NCBI RefSeq assembly: GCF_014172405.1
Contig: NZ_WNXC01000005.1
Span: 124,001 to 188,000, forward strand
Source: Pedobacter gandavensis
Lineage (GTDB): Bacteria > Bacteroidota > Bacteroidia > Sphingobacteriales > Sphingobacteriaceae
DNA: 64,000 nucleotides
Direction of reading: 5' to 3'
The stretch's first letter is position 1. Each line of letters starts with the position of its first letter. Below are positions 25,945 through 35,113 of the stretch, one piece after another. Below the pieces are notes generated by a model. That model ran no database searches. It was not told the DNA's origin and saw only the letters and a list, made by a program, of their open reading frames with translations. Position numbers and translations under genes: made by a program.

Positions 25945-27041
25945 TAAATGAAATAATTTATGGGGTTTGTGTTATGCTCCGTTAAACGGATTGCAAAGTT
26001 AGGAAATTTTTCTTGAATAATATCTATCAACAAATCAGATGTAAATTGTTCACTCTCAAAGTGTCCGATATCTGCGATGACTAATTTTTCATCGGCATCA
26101 AAAAACTCATGGTATTTAAAATCAGCGGTTACAAAAGCATCGGCACCCGCAGCAATTGCTTCTTTTAGCAGAAAACTACCGGAACCACCACATACTGCGA
26201 CCTTTCTGATTCTTTTTGGCAATAATTTTGTGTGTCTGATCACTACAGCATCCATCTTATCTTTAACCAGATTGAGGAATGCCCGGCCTTCTATAGCTTC
26301 TTCCAGCCAGCCGATCATACCTGCTCCTACTGTATCTAGTTTGTTTTCGAGGGGGTATATGTCGTAAGCAACCTCTTCATAAGGATGGTTTTCCAATAGG
26401 GCAAGTAATATTTTACGTTCATTTTGTGCGATAAATACGGTTTCAATCCTGATTTCTGGCTCATGGTGGCGGATACCCGGTTCTCCAACAAAAGGGTCGG
26501 TATGTTCATTTCCTTTGAAGGTTCCGGTACCAGTGACATTAAAACTGCATTCACTATAATCGCTAATGTTTCCTGCTCCGGCAGCAAATAGTGCATCTTT
26601 TAGTTCTTCTGCCTGTTCAATTGGGCAAAAAGTAACCAATTTTTTCAGTAATGAGCCTTTAGGGCTGAGAATCTTGGCATTTTTTAATCCGAGTCTTTTC
26701 GCGATTACGCCATTGACGCCATATTTTACATGATCCAGATTGGTATGGATGGCATATAAGGCAATGTTATTTTGAATGGCTTTCAGTACTACCCTTTCCA
26801 CATAAGTTTTTCCGGTGATCTTTTTCAGTCCTTTAAAAACAATGGGATGATGGGTAATAATCAGGTTGCAATTTTGGGCAATCGCCTCTTCTACAATCGC
26901 TTCCGTACAATCTAAGGCAACTAGTGCCCCATGTACCTCCATTTCAGGCTGACCAACCAGCAGTCCAGAGTTGTCGTAATCTTCCTGATAATTGAGCGGT
27001 GAAAATGCTTCCAGGTGTGCTATTAAAACGGATAATCTCAT
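25944..27041 (-). CDS. Nif3-like dinuclear metal centre protein
   Basis: This 365-residue member of the NIF3/YbgI family forms toroidal hexamers with a di-metal site. Metal-binding H64-H65 occur in I-T-H-H-P-I-V-F, and the C-terminal D-I-G-H-F-E-S-E supplies further ligands. Between the two halves (about 130-235) is the extra PII/CutA-like domain present in the longer family members. Proposed roles range from GTP cyclohydrolase-like to hydrolase activity, but none is settled. It is coupled by TAATG to the zinc-ribbon gene. Confidence 0.9.
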   Translation of the reverse strand: MRLSVLIAHLEAFSPLNYQEDYDNSGLLVGQPEMEVHGALVALDCTEAIVEEAIAQNCNLIITHHPIVFKGLKKITGKTYVERVVLKAIQNNIALYAIHTNLDHVKYGVNGVIAKRLGLKNAKILSPKGSLLKKLVTFCPIEQAEELKDALFAAGAGNISDYSECSFNVTGTGTFKGNEHTDPFVGEPGIRHHEPEIRIETVFIAQNERKILLALLENHPYEEVAYDIYPLENKLDTVGAGMIGWLEEAIEGRAFLNLVKDKMDAVVIRHTKLLPKRIRKVAVCGGSGSFLLKEAIAAGADAFVTADFKYHEFFDADEKLVIADIGHFESEQFTSDLLIDIIQEKFPNFAIRLTEHNTNPINYFI

Positions 27042-27114
27042 AAGCTGTAAATTTACGATTTGAACCTCAGAAAATAAACTTAATCATTTTTAGGCTTCCA
27101 AGCATTTGAAAAAC

Positions 27115-27144
27115 AAAAAAGCCGGTTCAAAATTTGAACCGGCT
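27115..27144 (-). terminator. Terminator of the DUF2752-TM2 operon
   Basis: AGCCGGTTCAA pairs with TTGAACCGGCT; on the minus strand six T follow. It starts 19 bp after the TM2 gene stop. Confidence 0.9.
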
Positions 27145-27162
27145 CTCCTATTTATTGAGGTC

Positions 27163-27522
27163 TTATTGGATATTTCCCATTTTCACCATTTGCAAGCTTT
27201 CAAAAACCATGCGTTGGTTGTATTCCATGGCTAAAGTTTTATGATTTACCAAGTCGATGATTGTGCCTATGAAGCATAATCCCAAGGTAAAGAAGTAAAG
27301 CACACCCATTCCGATTTGGTTCACCAAGAACCTTGGCAATCCAGGAACAAAGAAACCTAAGATGCAGTACAATACCATATCATCTGGATTCCTTCTTTTA
27401 CTCCCGTAAATCATTAAAAAACCTCTTAATTGTTGTTCACTAAATCCTGTAGTTGCAGTCTGCAAGTAAGAATATTCCTGGGGTGTGATACCCGGCAGCG
27501 TCATAAATGGTGAATCAAACAT
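27163..27522 (-). CDS. TM2-domain membrane protein
   Basis: This 119-residue protein has two transmembrane helices in the TM2 arrangement (about 50-95): I-L-G-F-F-V-P-G-L-P-R-F, G-x-G-V-L-Y-F-F-T-L-G-L-C-F-I-G and D-L-V. The N-terminal 40 residues are soluble. TM2 proteins are small membrane proteins of unknown biochemical role. The start lies inside the end of the DUF2752 gene, behind an unusually strong Shine-Dalgarno-like AGGAGGAG, so translation is coupled. Confidence 0.85.
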   Translation of the reverse strand: MFDSPFMTLPGITPQEYSYLQTATTGFSEQQLRGFLMIYGSKRRNPDDMVLYCILGFFVPGLPRFLVNQIGMGVLYFFTLGLCFIGTIIDLVNHKTLAMEYNQRMVFESLQMVKMGNIQ

Positions 27523-27841
27523 ATCTCTCCTCCTTGTACTTTAATTTTCTATTGTTATCTATTTTCCTGTTAATCAATTCAATAATCCGGTGAACAATGA
27601 TCATCACCGCGGGAATTCCAAACCAGTGATGTGCCAGACTTTCCCTGATATTTCCGTGGAAAAGTTGCGTTATTGCTCTTCCAATTCCACATCCCGGACA
27701 CCATTCTATCCCCATATTTGCCAGTGGACAAAGCGTAAAATGATGAATATGCCCATGCTTTATTGGTTCTGCTATAGCAAGCAGCACCAAAGCTGTAATC
27801 CAAAAGATCAGTTCTACAGGTATACGGCGTAGCATTTTCAT
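27515..27841 (-). CDS. DUF2752 membrane protein
   Basis: This 108-residue protein has two hydrophobic helices. Between them lies the DUF2752 signature C-P-G-C-G-I-G-R-A, preceded by C-P-L-A-N and followed by an H-H-W-F-G-I-P helix. The C-x-x-C could bind a metal or form a disulfide, but the family role is unknown. The ATG at 27841 is chosen over the in-frame TTG at 27844; ATG 27835 is also possible. Its end overlaps the TM2 gene by 8 bp. Confidence 0.8.
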   Translation of the reverse strand: MKMLRRIPVELIFWITALVLLAIAEPIKHGHIHHFTLCPLANMGIEWCPGCGIGRAITQLFHGNIRESLAHHWFGIPAVMIIVHRIIELINRKIDNNRKLKYKEERYV

Positions 27842-27942
27842 CAATGAGCTTTAATCAATCCCCGAAATCAGTTCTCCCAATATCGTTTTTATTTTAGATT
27901 GATTATTAGAGACTTTGTTACATTTAAGCTCATCATAAATCT

Positions 27943-27950
27943 TACCTTTG
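27943..27950 (+). promoter_or_regulatory. -7 box (TACCTTTG) of mfd
   Basis: It is a TAnnTTTG match ending 4 nt before the GTG start at 27955. A TTTG lies at 27914-27917, but its 25-bp spacing is longer than the usual 19-21. Confidence 0.55.
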
Positions 27951-27954
27951 CATA

Positions 27955-30900
27955 GTGAACATCCGTGACCTGATTAATACCTATAAAACAGACGAACGCA
28001 TTGTCGCATTGGCAAAAGCCCTCAACGCGGGCAAAGGTAATAAACTTCAACTAAAAGGTTTAGTGGGGTCTGCCGATGCAACAATAGCCACTGCTATTTA
28101 TTTTCTTCTGCACAAACCTATGTTATTTGTGCTTCCTGATCGGGAAGAGGCCTCCTATTTCATGGCCGATCTGGAGAGTATCCTCGATAAAGAGGTCTTA
28201 CTTTTTCCTTCTTCCTTCCGTAAACCATTTGAATTCACCCAGGTAGATACTGCAAATGTATTGGCCAGGGCAGAAGTACTCAATGAACTGAATCACCATT
28301 CAGAATACGGTAAGATTGTGGTGACTTACCCCGAAGCTTTGGCTGAAAAGGTAATCAATAGAAGTGTGCTGGAAAAAAATACACTGGAAATTGCCGTTCA
28401 AACTAAACTAGGCATTGATTTTATCAATGAATTCCTATTCGATTATGATTTTGAACGGACTGAGTTCGTTTATGAGCCCGGGCAGTTTTCTATACGTGGA
28501 GGGATTGTAGATATTTTCTCTTTCTCACATGATTTGCCTTACCGGATTGAGTTTTTTGGTGATGTCGTAGAAAGCATCCGGACTTTTGAAATTGAAAGTC
28601 AGCTTTCCGTGGAAGATGTAAAAAGCTTTACCATCATTCCTAACGTACAATCTAAATACCTGACAGAAAGCAATATTAACCTGTTAGATTATATAGAAAA
28701 AGATACGTTGCTTTGGTTTAAAGACGTAGAATTTAGTCTGGACATCATTAAAGCTGGCTATAAGAAAGCGAAAGAACTCTGGCTGGCTTTACCTGCAAAG
28801 GAGAAAGCGGAAAATCAGGATTGGATTGATCCAAAGTTTGCTTTTACAGATGAGAAAATGATGGCTGATATGGTTCATGATTTTGCTTTACTGGAATTTG
28901 GCAAGCAGTTTTTCTATAAAACGGAACATGTCTTTTCTTTTGATACCAAACCTCAACCTTCCTTCAATAAAGACTTCAACCTGCTCATTCACAACCTAAA
29001 AGAGAATGAGAAACAGGGGATTCACAATTATATTTTCAGTTCCTCTCCGAAACAAACCGAGCGTTTGTATGCGATTTTAGAAGATATTGATAAAACAGCA
29101 AAATTTACACCGGTTAATATTCCATTAAGGGAAGGTTTTTTAGATCCACATCAAAATGTGGCTTTTTATACCGACCATCAGATTTTTGACCGTTTCTACA
29201 AATACAAGCTTAAAAGGGGATACCAACGGAGTCAGGCAATTACGCTGAAGGAATTAAGAGACCTCAAACCTGGAGATTTTGTGACCCATATTGACCATGG
29301 TATCGGAAAATATGCCGGTTTGGAAAAAGTTGAGGTAAGCGGTAAGACTCAGGAAATGATCCGTCTGGTTTATGCAGACAATGATTTGCTCTATGTAAAC
29401 ATCAATTCCTTAAACCGAATTGCAAAATACAGCGGCAAGGATGGAACTCCACCGAAAATGAATAAACTGGGCACAGAGGCCTGGGATAAGCTTAAAAAGA
29501 ATACTAAAAAAAAAGTTAAAGACATTGCCCGGGACCTGATCAAGCTTTATGCTATAAGGAAAACCCAGGTAGGTACAGCTTTTGCTCCTGATGGCTATCT
29601 GGAAACAGAATTGGAGGCTTCCTTCATTTATGAAGATACGCCAGATCAGGAAAAGGCCACCATGGACGTTAAAAAAGACATGGAAGCACCACATCCAATG
29701 GATCGACTAATTTGTGGTGATGTAGGTTTTGGTAAGACCGAAATCGCGATCAGGGCTGCTTTTAAAGCCGTTGCCAATGGAAAACAGGCGGCTGTATTGG
29801 TACCAACTACCATTCTTGCACTTCAACATTTTAAAACTTTTTCTGCCCGTTTGAAGGATTTCCCTTGTACGGTGGATTATATCAACCGTTTCAAGACCAA
29901 TAAACAGATTAAGGAAACCCTGGTTAAATTAGCTGAAGGGAAGGTCGATATCGTTATTGGAACCCACAGGTTATTGAGTAAAGATGTTAAATTCAAGGAT
30001 TTAGGCATCATGATCATTGATGAAGAGCAGAAATTTGGGGTAACCTCCAAAGAAAAGCTCAGGGTGCTGAGGGCAAATGTGGATACACTGACCTTGACGG
30101 CAACACCTATTCCACGGACTTTACATTTCTCGCTGATGGGGGCAAGAGATCTTTCGATCATGAGTACGCCACCACCAAACCGTCAGGCTGTAAACACAGA
30201 ACTTCATGTATTCAACGATAAATTGATCCAGGAAGCCATTCAGTTCGAACTGGATAGAGGCGGACAGGTATTTTTCATCCACAATAGGGTCAATGATTTA
30301 CCACAATTGGGAGGTATGATCCAAAGACTGGTGCCTAAAGCAAGGATTGGAATTGCACATGGTCAGTTGGATGGTGATGCACTTGAAGATGTGATGCTTG
30401 ATTTCATCAACGGAGAAAAGGATGTATTGGTTGCCACCACAATCATAGAGGCTGGTTTGGACATTCCAAATGCCAATACCATCATCATTAATCATGCTCA
30501 CATGTTCGGTTTGAGCGATTTACACCAGATGCGAGGCAGAGTAGGGCGTTCCAATAAAAAAGCATTTTGTTACTTACTGAGTCCACCATTGTCTACATTG
30601 ACATCTGAAGCAAGAAAAAGACTGAGTGCCATAGAAGAGTTTTCAGACCTGGGTAGTGGTTTCAACATCGCCATGCGGGATTTAGACATTAGAGGCAGTG
30701 GAAATCTACTAGGAGCGGAGCAAAGTGGTTTTATCGCTGAAATTGGCTTCGAAATGTACCATAAAATCTTAGATGAGGCCATTCAAGAGTTAAAAGGTGA
30801 TGAATTCAAGGATTTATTTAAGAATGAACCCGCTCGTCCTTTTGTGACTTATACCCAAGTGGATACTGATCTGGAGATGTTCATTCCAGATGATTATGTA

Positions 30901-31296
30901 ACAAATATTACAGAAAGATATAACCTCTATACGGAGCTTTCTAAATTGGAAAATGAAACACAGCTGAAAGCTTTTGAAACTGCACTGAAAGACCGTTTTG
31001 GCCCTGTTCCTAAACCGGTAAAAACAATGCTTAATGTATTGCGCTTACAATGGGTGGCTAAGAAATTGGCTTTTGAAAAGCTGAGCTTTAAAAAAGGAGT
31101 ATTGCGCGGATATTTCATCGCCGATAAGCAGAGTAATTTCTTCGATTCTACAATGTTTAACCAGATCCTGCATTTTGCACAGATGCACCCAAGAATCTGT
31201 AATTTAAAAGAAGTGAAAAATTCTTTACGGATTGCTTTTGAAGGCCTGAAATCAGTGGATGAAGCCGTAGAAATGCTCAATATGGTTGCTAATTAA
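27955..31296 (+). CDS. mfd: Transcription-repair coupling factor
   Basis: This 1113-residue SF2 translocase removes RNA polymerase stalled at lesions and recruits UvrA. Domain order is UvrB-homology region (about 1-330), CarD-like RNAP-interacting domain with L-K-P-G-D-F-V-T-H-I-D-H-G-I-G near 440-455, and helicase motor with Walker A G-D-V-G-F-G-K-T-E at 588-596 and DEEQ at 689-692. TRG motif R-G-S-G-N-L-L-G-A-E-Q-S-G and C-terminal D7 follow. The start is GTG, directly after a -7 box. A DUF3820 gene follows 11 bp downstream. Confidence 0.97.
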   Translation: MNIRDLINTYKTDERIVALAKALNAGKGNKLQLKGLVGSADATIATAIYFLLHKPMLFVLPDREEASYFMADLESILDKEVLLFPSSFRKPFEFTQVDTANVLARAEVLNELNHHSEYGKIVVTYPEALAEKVINRSVLEKNTLEIAVQTKLGIDFINEFLFDYDFERTEFVYEPGQFSIRGGIVDIFSFSHDLPYRIEFFGDVVESIRTFEIESQLSVEDVKSFTIIPNVQSKYLTESNINLLDYIEKDTLLWFKDVEFSLDIIKAGYKKAKELWLALPAKEKAENQDWIDPKFAFTDEKMMADMVHDFALLEFGKQFFYKTEHVFSFDTKPQPSFNKDFNLLIHNLKENEKQGIHNYIFSSSPKQTERLYAILEDIDKTAKFTPVNIPLREGFLDPHQNVAFYTDHQIFDRFYKYKLKRGYQRSQAITLKELRDLKPGDFVTHIDHGIGKYAGLEKVEVSGKTQEMIRLVYADNDLLYVNINSLNRIAKYSGKDGTPPKMNKLGTEAWDKLKKNTKKKVKDIARDLIKLYAIRKTQVGTAFAPDGYLETELEASFIYEDTPDQEKATMDVKKDMEAPHPMDRLICGDVGFGKTEIAIRAAFKAVANGKQAAVLVPTTILALQHFKTFSARLKDFPCTVDYINRFKTNKQIKETLVKLAEGKVDIVIGTHRLLSKDVKFKDLGIMIIDEEQKFGVTSKEKLRVLRANVDTLTLTATPIPRTLHFSLMGARDLSIMSTPPPNRQAVNTELHVFNDKLIQEAIQFELDRGGQVFFIHNRVNDLPQLGGMIQRLVPKARIGIAHGQLDGDALEDVMLDFINGEKDVLVATTIIEAGLDIPNANTIIINHAHMFGLSDLHQMRGRVGRSNKKAFCYLLSPPLSTLTSEARKRLSAIEEFSDLGSGFNIAMRDLDIRGSGNLLGAEQSGFIAEIGFEMYHKILDEAIQELKGDEFKDLFKNEPARPFVTYTQVDTDLEMFIPDDYVTNITERYNLYTELSKLENETQLKAFETALKDRFGPVPKPVKTMLNVLRLQWVAKKLAFEKLSFKKGVLRGYFIADKQSNFFDSTMFNQILHFAQMHPRICNLKEVKNSLRIAFEGLKSVDEAVEMLNMVAN

Positions 31297-31307
31297 CCCG
31301 ATATACT

Positions 31308-31520
31308 ATGAATCCGCAAATATTAAACGACCTGGTGACCATGAAAATGCCTTTTGGCAAGTATCAGGGTAAAACCATGTGTGACCTTCCGGAATCTTAC
31401 CTGATCTGGTTTCACAATAAAGGCTTTCCTCCTGGAAAACTAGGGGAGATGCTGGCCACTTTATATGAAATCAGATTGAATGGTTTAGAATACTTATTAC
31501 AGCCTTTAAGAAGACGCTAG
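31308..31520 (+). CDS. DUF3820 small protein
   Basis: This 70-residue protein matches the DUF3820 family over its full length: M-P-F-G-K-Y-Q-G-K-T near 15, D-L-P-E-S-Y-L-I-W-F near 26, G-F-P-P-G-K-L-G near 40 and N-G-L-E-Y-L-L-Q-P-L at the end. The family is sometimes labelled a quorum-regulated virulence factor, but that is not evidence of function here. It is probably co-transcribed with mfd. A strong terminator follows about 60 bp later. Confidence 0.88.
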   Translation: MNPQILNDLVTMKMPFGKYQGKTMCDLPESYLIWFHNKGFPPGKLGEMLATLYEIRLNGLEYLLQPLRRR

Positions 31521-31583
31521 GTTAATTTGTATCTATTTAGGGAGAAATGGCTTAAAAGCCCTTATTTTATGTAAAAAGGCTAT

Positions 31584-31619
31584 AAAAAAAGCAGCAGAGT
31601 AATATCTGCTGCTTTTTTT
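31584..31619. terminator. Bidirectional terminator between DUF3820 and cdsA
   Basis: AGCAGCAGA (31590-31598) pairs with TCTGCTGCT (31605-31613), flanked by A and T runs. It serves the mfd side and, less closely, cdsA. Confidence 0.9.
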
Positions 31620-31680
31620 ATAGTTCATTCAATCGGCCTGCAAGATTTATAAACAGGTCAATAATTTATATTTTGTCTGC

Positions 31681-32490
31681 TTAATTTAGAATAAGATACA
31701 GATACACATAAACAACGGGTGCAGACATCAATAAACCGTCAAATCGGTCTAAGAGTCCACCGTGACCAGGAAGAATATCTCCGGAATCTTTAACATTCAA
31801 GCTTCTTTTCAGCATAGATTCTACCAGGTCACCTAATGTTCCGAAACTAGAAATTAAAACTGCCATACCTCCTAAGATCGGAAAAGAAAGTTCTGTGAAG
31901 TAAATAGACAGAATAAAAGCAACTAATACACTGGTGAATACTCCACCAAAAAAGCCTTCCCAGGATTTTTTTGGAGAATGGCGTTCAAATAGTCGTGTTT
32001 TGCCAAATTTGGAGCCAAAAAGATAAGCACCAGTATCATTTGCCCAAAGCATCAACATAAAGGATAATGGCAAATGAAAGCTATAATCGGGGATATGACC
32101 AATGAACCCCAGGGAATAAAAGAAACAGAAAGGTACTGTCACATACATGAAACCAACAAAAGTGTAAGAGATATTGGCGAAAGGTATTTTATCTTTTTTG
32201 TAAAGCTCTGAGAGAAATACAGAGAAGATCAGTGGTACCAACAGCAGTAGGTATTTCGTTTCAAATTGCAGAAAATGATATCCTGCAGTCATGAAAAAGA
32301 TCAGAGCCGCCGCAACCATGGCAATATTCCGATGAGGCCTGATACCTGCCGTTTTGATCAGTTTAAAAAACTCCCATAAGGCTGCTAAACTCAGTAATAA
32401 ATAAAAAGCAGAATAGACATAAGGGCCTAAAAACATAGAGCCTAACATCACTATAGTAAAAAAGAAAGCAGTTATAGCTCTTGTTTTCAT
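31681..32490 (-). CDS. cdsA: Phosphatidate cytidylyltransferase
   Basis: This 269-residue polytopic membrane enzyme makes CDP-diacylglycerol for phospholipid synthesis. About eight TM helices are seen. The family signature near the C-terminus is complete: A-N-D-T-G-A-Y-L-F-G, H-S-P-K-K-S-W-E-G-F, G-D-L-V-E-S-M-L-K-R and K-D-S-G-D-I-L-P-G-H-G-G-L-L-D-R-F-D. It lies last in a minus-strand run with the DUF2007 and CPBP genes. Confidence 0.95.
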   Translation of the reverse strand: MKTRAITAFFFTIVMLGSMFLGPYVYSAFYLLLSLAALWEFFKLIKTAGIRPHRNIAMVAAALIFFMTAGYHFLQFETKYLLLLVPLIFSVFLSELYKKDKIPFANISYTFVGFMYVTVPFCFFYSLGFIGHIPDYSFHLPLSFMLMLWANDTGAYLFGSKFGKTRLFERHSPKKSWEGFFGGVFTSVLVAFILSIYFTELSFPILGGMAVLISSFGTLGDLVESMLKRSLNVKDSGDILPGHGGLLDRFDGLLMSAPVVYVYLYLILN

Positions 32491-32516
32491 GCGTATACGT
32501 GTGTAATTGTATTGGT

Positions 32517-32726
32517 TTATGCGATCTCGTTATCTTTAATATAAGCCATCGCTTTTTCTAAATTTTCTGGGTGTACCAGGATATGGATGACACCAAAAAC
32601 CTTGTAGGAAGAGTCTTGTTGGTTCATCACTACTGCGGGAATATCTTGCTCCAATAGCCCTTGCTTCAATATTTCAGCAGTAAAGGGATCTTCTGTACTA
32701 AATACTTTTGTCCAATTGTTTTCCAT
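32517..32726 (-). CDS. DUF2007 small protein
   Basis: This 69-residue cytoplasmic protein matches the DUF2007 'putative signal transducing' family: W-T-K-V-F-S-T near the start, E-A/I-L-K-Q-G-L-L-E-Q-x-I-P-A-V-V-M-N-Q and the V-H-P-E-N-L-E-K-A strand-helix at the end. The fold is a ferredoxin-like sandwich in related proteins; no biochemical role is known. It overlaps the preceding CPBP gene by 29 bp and lies 26 bp before cdsA, so the three form one operon. Confidence 0.85.
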   Translation of the reverse strand: MENNWTKVFSTEDPFTAEILKQGLLEQDIPAVVMNQQDSSYKVFGVIHILVHPENLEKAMAYIKDNEIA

Positions 32727-33630
32727 CTGTTCTTGATTTATTTTTAAAATATTTGAATACTAAAAAAGTTAAAACCGCACTGATTAGATAACCGTACCAT
32801 TGAAAATAGGTGGTTTTATCTGATTCGGACAAAGGTATATTGTTTTTTTGCATATACCATGCTGCGGTTACTGCATAAGCATTATTTAAAAAATGGGCGA
32901 ATATGGAATACCAAAGACTTTTAGTCCAGAAGTAAATATAGCCGAAAGCTGCCCCCAGTAGTAAACGCGGTAAAAACCCATAAAACTGTACATGAATCGC
33001 ACTAAAAATAAAGGCGGTAAGCCAAATGACGAAATGCGGATTTTGGAACATTCTGCCTAATGCACGCTGAATTGCACCCCTAAACATGAATTCTTCCGCA
33101 ATAGCTGGCAATAAGGCAATCAAGGCAATATTTATCAGGTAGTCACCAATACGGTTCATCTTTAACAGTTCCAAAGTAGTAGCCATGGCTGAATCTTCCT
33201 GGGTTTTCATCCATTGTTCTATTGGTTTTAAAAATTCCGGCAGCACCATTTGTTGATTAAGCTGAGTAACCCATTCCAATGTGGGCATGGATAACACCAT
33301 GATCAAGATCACGAGTAGGAGCAGTTCTATCCTTATTTTCTTAAAATGATAGAATTGAGGAATTTTTTGTCGCTCTCCCCAGGCCATTAATAAAGCTGGA
33401 AACAAAAAAAGACCGAATTGCTGTAAGGAAATCAAGGTTCTGGAAACGATGATAAATTTTGGATTTCCCGGACTTAACCAACTGGGATCTATCATTTCAC
33501 CATACCAGAAATACAATCCGGAAAGGGCAACAACATATGTGAGTACCAAGCCAGCAATCGCATATAAGGCCAAGGTAAGTAATTGTACATAAGGACTTTT
33601 TTCAGGTCTTTCGTTTTCTATAAAATTCAT
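32698..33630 (-). CDS. CPBP-family intramembrane metalloprotease
   Basis: This 310-residue membrane protein has about eight helices. The CPBP/Abi motifs are present: E-E-F-M-F-R (EExxxR, near 181-186), F-I-F-S-A-I-H (FxxxH, near 214) and H-F-L-N-N-A near 246. These residues bind the active-site metal or water in the CAAX prenyl protease/Rce1-like fold. The bacterial substrate is unknown. It is divergent from dus with 53 bp between start codons, and its 3' end overlaps the DUF2007 gene. Confidence 0.9.
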   Translation of the reverse strand: MNFIENERPEKSPYVQLLTLALYAIAGLVLTYVVALSGLYFWYGEMIDPSWLSPGNPKFIIVSRTLISLQQFGLFLFPALLMAWGERQKIPQFYHFKKIRIELLLLVILIMVLSMPTLEWVTQLNQQMVLPEFLKPIEQWMKTQEDSAMATTLELLKMNRIGDYLINIALIALLPAIAEEFMFRGAIQRALGRMFQNPHFVIWLTAFIFSAIHVQFYGFLPRLLLGAAFGYIYFWTKSLWYSIFAHFLNNAYAVTAAWYMQKNNIPLSESDKTTYFQWYGYLISAVLTFLVFKYFKNKSRTDGKQLDKSI

Positions 33631-33645
33631 TATTTGTATAATTTG

Positions 33646-33653
33646 TACCTTTG
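33646..33653 (+). promoter_or_regulatory. -7 box (TACCTTTG) of dus-apaG
   Basis: It is a TAnnTTTG match 30 bp before the ATG at 33684. It overlaps the in-frame TTG at 33651 and so excludes that start. Confidence 0.5.
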
Positions 33654-33683
33654 TCCTTTGATTTTAGGTTTGAAGATAGAGAA

Positions 33684-34691
33684 ATGTCTGTAAAGATAGG
33701 AAATATTGATCTGGGAGAGTTCCCACTTTTGCTTGCACCGATGGAAGATGTAAGTGACCCTCCGTTCCGTTTTGTATGTAAACAAAGCGGCGTGGACATG
33801 ATGTACACTGAGTTTATCTCTTCTGAGGGGCTAATTAGAGATGCCGCGAAGAGTAGGGCTAAATTGGATATTTTCGAATATGAACGTCCAATTGGCATCC
33901 AGATTTTTGGCAGTGAAATTGATCATATGCGCGAAGCAACAGAGATCGCCACCCTTGCTGGACCAGACTTAATGGACATCAATTATGGCTGTCCGGTTAA
34001 AAATGTAGCTTGTCGCGGAGCGGGATCTGCTTTATTACAAGATATTGACAAAATGGTAAAAATGACAGAGGCTGTGGTGAAAGCAACACATCTGCCAGTT
34101 ACTGTTAAAACTCGTTTGGGATGGGATGACACCACTAAAAATGTAGAAGAAGTTGCCGAACGTTTACAAGATATTGGAATTCAAGCTTTAACTATTCATG
34201 GAAGAACACGCGCACAGTTATACAAAGGCGCGGCCGATTGGACATTAATCCGCGAAATCAAAAGAAATCCGAGGATTAAAATTCCAATTTTTGGAAATGG
34301 TGATGTAGATAGCATTCAAAAGGCAGCAGATTGGCGCCTGGAATATGAGGTAGATGGCATCATGATCGGTAGAGCAGCCATTGGATATCCATGGATTTTC
34401 AGGGAAATCAGACACTTTTTCAAAACTGGTGAAATTCTTGCCGGTCCAACAGTAGAAGAACGTGTCAATGTATGCAGAACTCATTTTGAAAAATCTATTG
34501 CCTGGAAAGGTCCAAGAGTAGGTGTTTTTGAAATGAGGAGACATTATGCCAATTACTTCAAAGGTTTGCCTGATTTCAAACCTTACAGAATGTTATTAGT
34601 CAAAGAAGAAAACATTGAAATAATTCATAGCATTTTAGACGAAGTGGCAGATAAATATCATCACATTCACCCGGATAGGGAAATGGCTTGA
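33684..34691 (+). CDS. dusB: tRNA-dihydrouridine synthase
   Basis: This 335-residue FMN enzyme reduces uridines in tRNA D-loops. It is a TIM barrel with L-A-P-M-E-D-V-S-D-P-P-F-R at the FMN site and N-Y-G-C-P with the catalytic-region Cys near 104. A-G-S-A-L-L follows, then T-V-K-T-R-L-G-W-D, H-G-R-T-R-A-Q-L-Y-K-G and F-G-N-G-D-V near 210. The subtype (B-like) is inferred from sequence style. ATG 33684 (MSVKIGNI) fits the family N-terminus and the upstream promoter-like box. apaG follows after 35 bp. Confidence 0.92.
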   Translation: MSVKIGNIDLGEFPLLLAPMEDVSDPPFRFVCKQSGVDMMYTEFISSEGLIRDAAKSRAKLDIFEYERPIGIQIFGSEIDHMREATEIATLAGPDLMDINYGCPVKNVACRGAGSALLQDIDKMVKMTEAVVKATHLPVTVKTRLGWDDTTKNVEEVAERLQDIGIQALTIHGRTRAQLYKGAADWTLIREIKRNPRIKIPIFGNGDVDSIQKAADWRLEYEVDGIMIGRAAIGYPWIFREIRHFFKTGEILAGPTVEERVNVCRTHFEKSIAWKGPRVGVFEMRRHYANYFKGLPDFKPYRMLLVKEENIEIIHSILDEVADKYHHIHPDREMA

Positions 34692-34726
34692 TTTTTGAAA
34701 AACATTTCTTAAACAATATTTTAAAA

Positions 34727-35113
34727 ATGGTTACAGCGATCACACAGGGCGTTAAAATTTCAGTAGAAACCATGTACCAGGATGAATTTTCAAATCCTGG
34801 TAATGACCACTTTATGTTTGCTTACCGAATTACTATTGAGAACTTATCTGATTATGCCATCCAATTGATGAGAAGGCAGTGGTTTATTTTTGATTCTAAC
34901 GGTACAGAGCGAGAAGTTGAAGGGGAAGGTGTAGTTGGAATCCAACCGGTAATTGAACCTGGAACAAGCTACAGCTATGTTTCTGGTAGTCATTTGAATA
35001 CGGATATGGGATCCATGAAAGGTAATTACCTCATGCACCGACTTGTTGATCAAACTGATTTTACAGTAGATATTCCGGAATTCAATCTAGTTGTGCCTTA
35101 CCGCCTCAATTAG
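34727..35113 (+). CDS. apaG: ApaG family protein
   Basis: This 128-residue beta-sandwich protein is linked by the E. coli name to Co/Mg tolerance and Ap4A metabolism; its biochemistry is unresolved. Motifs are F-A-Y-R-I-T-I-E-N-L-S, Q-L-M-R-R-Q-W-F-I-F-D-S-N-G, V-V-G-I-Q-P-V-I-E-P-G and G-S-M-K-G-N-Y-L-M. ATG 34727 (MVTAITQGVKISVE) is preferred to the TTG at 34688. Its stop overlaps the stop of the convergent zinc peptidase by 4 nt. Confidence 0.92.
   Translation: MVTAITQGVKISVETMYQDEFSNPGNDHFMFAYRITIENLSDYAIQLMRRQWFIFDSNGTEREVEGEGVVGIQPVIEPGTSYSYVSGSHLNTDMGSMKGNYLMHRLVDQTDFTVDIPEFNLVVPYRLN

Noticed and set aside
25944-27041. Nif3 protein as nitrogen-fixation gene
   Set aside because: The name is historical. 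No nif genes are present and the family is near-universal in non-fixers.
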